Made by a program: the position numbers and the translations under genes. Under the pieces are notes generated by a model, which worked only from the letters and a program-made list of their open reading frames with translations, was not told the origin of the DNA and did no database searches. DNA of 64,000 bases from Acetobacter aceti (GTDB lineage: Bacteria > Pseudomonadota > Alphaproteobacteria > Acetobacterales > Acetobacteraceae), in the NCBI RefSeq assembly GCF_002005445.1, contig NZ_CP014692.1:496001-560000 (forward strand). The letters are read 5' to 3'. Numbering within the stretch: the stretch's first letter is position 1; the number at the start of each line of letters is the position of its first letter. Below are positions 63,653-64,000 of the stretch, one piece after another.

Positions 63653-64000
63653 ATGACCACAAGCTGGCGTTCAAGCATCCTTGCCGACCGTCACCGTGCC
63701 CTTGGTTCCGGCCTTGAAGACTGGAACGGCATGGCGACAGCCTGGAGTTATTCAACCGATGTTCGGGATCATCATGTCGCCGTGCGCACGAAGGCAGGCC
63801 TGATGGATGTATCCGGACTGAAAAAGGTCCATCTTGTCGGACCGCATTCAACAGCCATTCTTGATTATGCTACCAGCAGGAATCTCCAGAAAGTTACGCC
63901 AGGCCGTTCGGTCTATGCCACCGCTCTCAATGATTCCGGCAAGTTCATTGATGACTGTGTTCTCTACCGCACCGGTCCCAATAGCTGGATGGTGGTGCAT
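63653..64000 (+). CDS. GcvT-like aminomethyltransferase-family protein, cut by window end
   Basis: An open frame from ATG 63653 (GGGAG about eleven bases upstream) runs off the window after 116 codons. The visible part (LADRHRALGSGLEDW, AGLMDVSGLKKVHLVGP, SGKFIDDCVLYRTGPNSWMVVH) is the N-terminus of a GcvT-fold protein of the type that moves C1 groups to tetrahydrofolate. Position after tmm suggests a further demethylase or C1-transfer step in methylated amine use. It could also be a DmdA-like demethylase. The rest of the gene is needed. Confidence 0.75.
   Translation, partial: MTTSWRSSILADRHRALGSGLEDWNGMATAWSYSTDVRDHHVAVRTKAGLMDVSGLKKVHLVGPHSTAILDYATSRNLQKVTPGRSVYATALNDSGKFIDDCVLYRTGPNSWMVVH

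Noticed and set aside
1..64000. CRISPR arrays, tRNA or rRNA genes, replication origins
   Set aside because: No regularly spaced repeats, cloverleaf-like sequences, rRNA segments or DnaA-box clusters were seen.

Overview
The window reads like a chromosomal segment of an alphaproteobacterium, most likely Acetobacteraceae (acetic acid bacteria). By eye the coding DNA is moderately G+C-rich. Supporting signs are an IS5/IS427-group element of the kind common in acetic acid bacteria, a ytcA-mdtNOP efflux operon, a flgF-flgG-flgA-flgH flagellar block, OprB and AlgE-type porins, a UbiM-like quinone hydroxylase and many MFS transporters. This placement is inference; no rRNA or tRNA is present to confirm it.

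Layout. 1-6350: a YWTD beta-propeller gene and a four-gene tripartite efflux operon. 6350-6830: a scar with an integrase fragment and an IS481 transposase fragment. 6830-10300: YqgE/AlgH, a YdfG-type dehydrogenase, a PPK2 kinase and a zinc alcohol dehydrogenase. 10300-17400: an AT-rich spacer with a MITE-like repeat, then a LysR-led operon (OprB porin, oxalate/formate-type MFS, SBF-like carrier, GGT-like Ntn-hydrolase). 17590-20630: a diacylglycerol-kinase-type gene divergent from a PlcP-like phospholipase and a glycosyltransferase, with a Pho-box-like site between them, which suggests phosphate-starvation lipid remodelling. 20820-24420: a second repeat copy, yaiI, mutL, a second IS481 scrap and an intact-looking IS with an A7G4 frameshift signal. 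24546-33130: flagellar genes, a UbiM-like hydroxylase, a nitroreductase, an MHS-family carrier and an AlgE-type outer-membrane protein. 33130-34000: a third spacer holding another repeat copy.

34000-64000 is the most striking part: an apparently near-complete island for methylated amines and related nitrogen compounds. The plus strand at the right edge carries tdm (TMAO demethylase) and tmm (trimethylamine monooxygenase), followed by an edge-truncated GcvT-like gene. Divergent from them is an ABC transporter resembling TmoXWV. The middle carries the N-methylglutamate pathway: gmaS, mgsA, mgsB and mgsC on the minus strand and mgdA, mgdB, mgdC and mgdD (heterotetrameric sarcosine-oxidase-like) on the plus strand, followed by folD and purU for tetrahydrofolate C1 handling. 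Ammonium transporter amtB, an HTH-cupin regulator and a LysR regulator accompany them. Read together: TMA to TMAO to DMA, a DMA step probably outside the window, then methylamine to gamma-glutamylmethylamide to N-methylglutamate to methylene-H4F, formyl-H4F and formate, releasing nitrogen.

Embedded in the island, in line with the ABC transporter, is a B12-dependent ethanolamine ammonia-lyase made as one EutB-EutC fusion, with its EutA reactivase and a LuxR-type regulator, and without any microcompartment or eutH gene. Whether that transporter serves TMAO, ethanolamine or both is the main open question and the best candidate for something undescribed.
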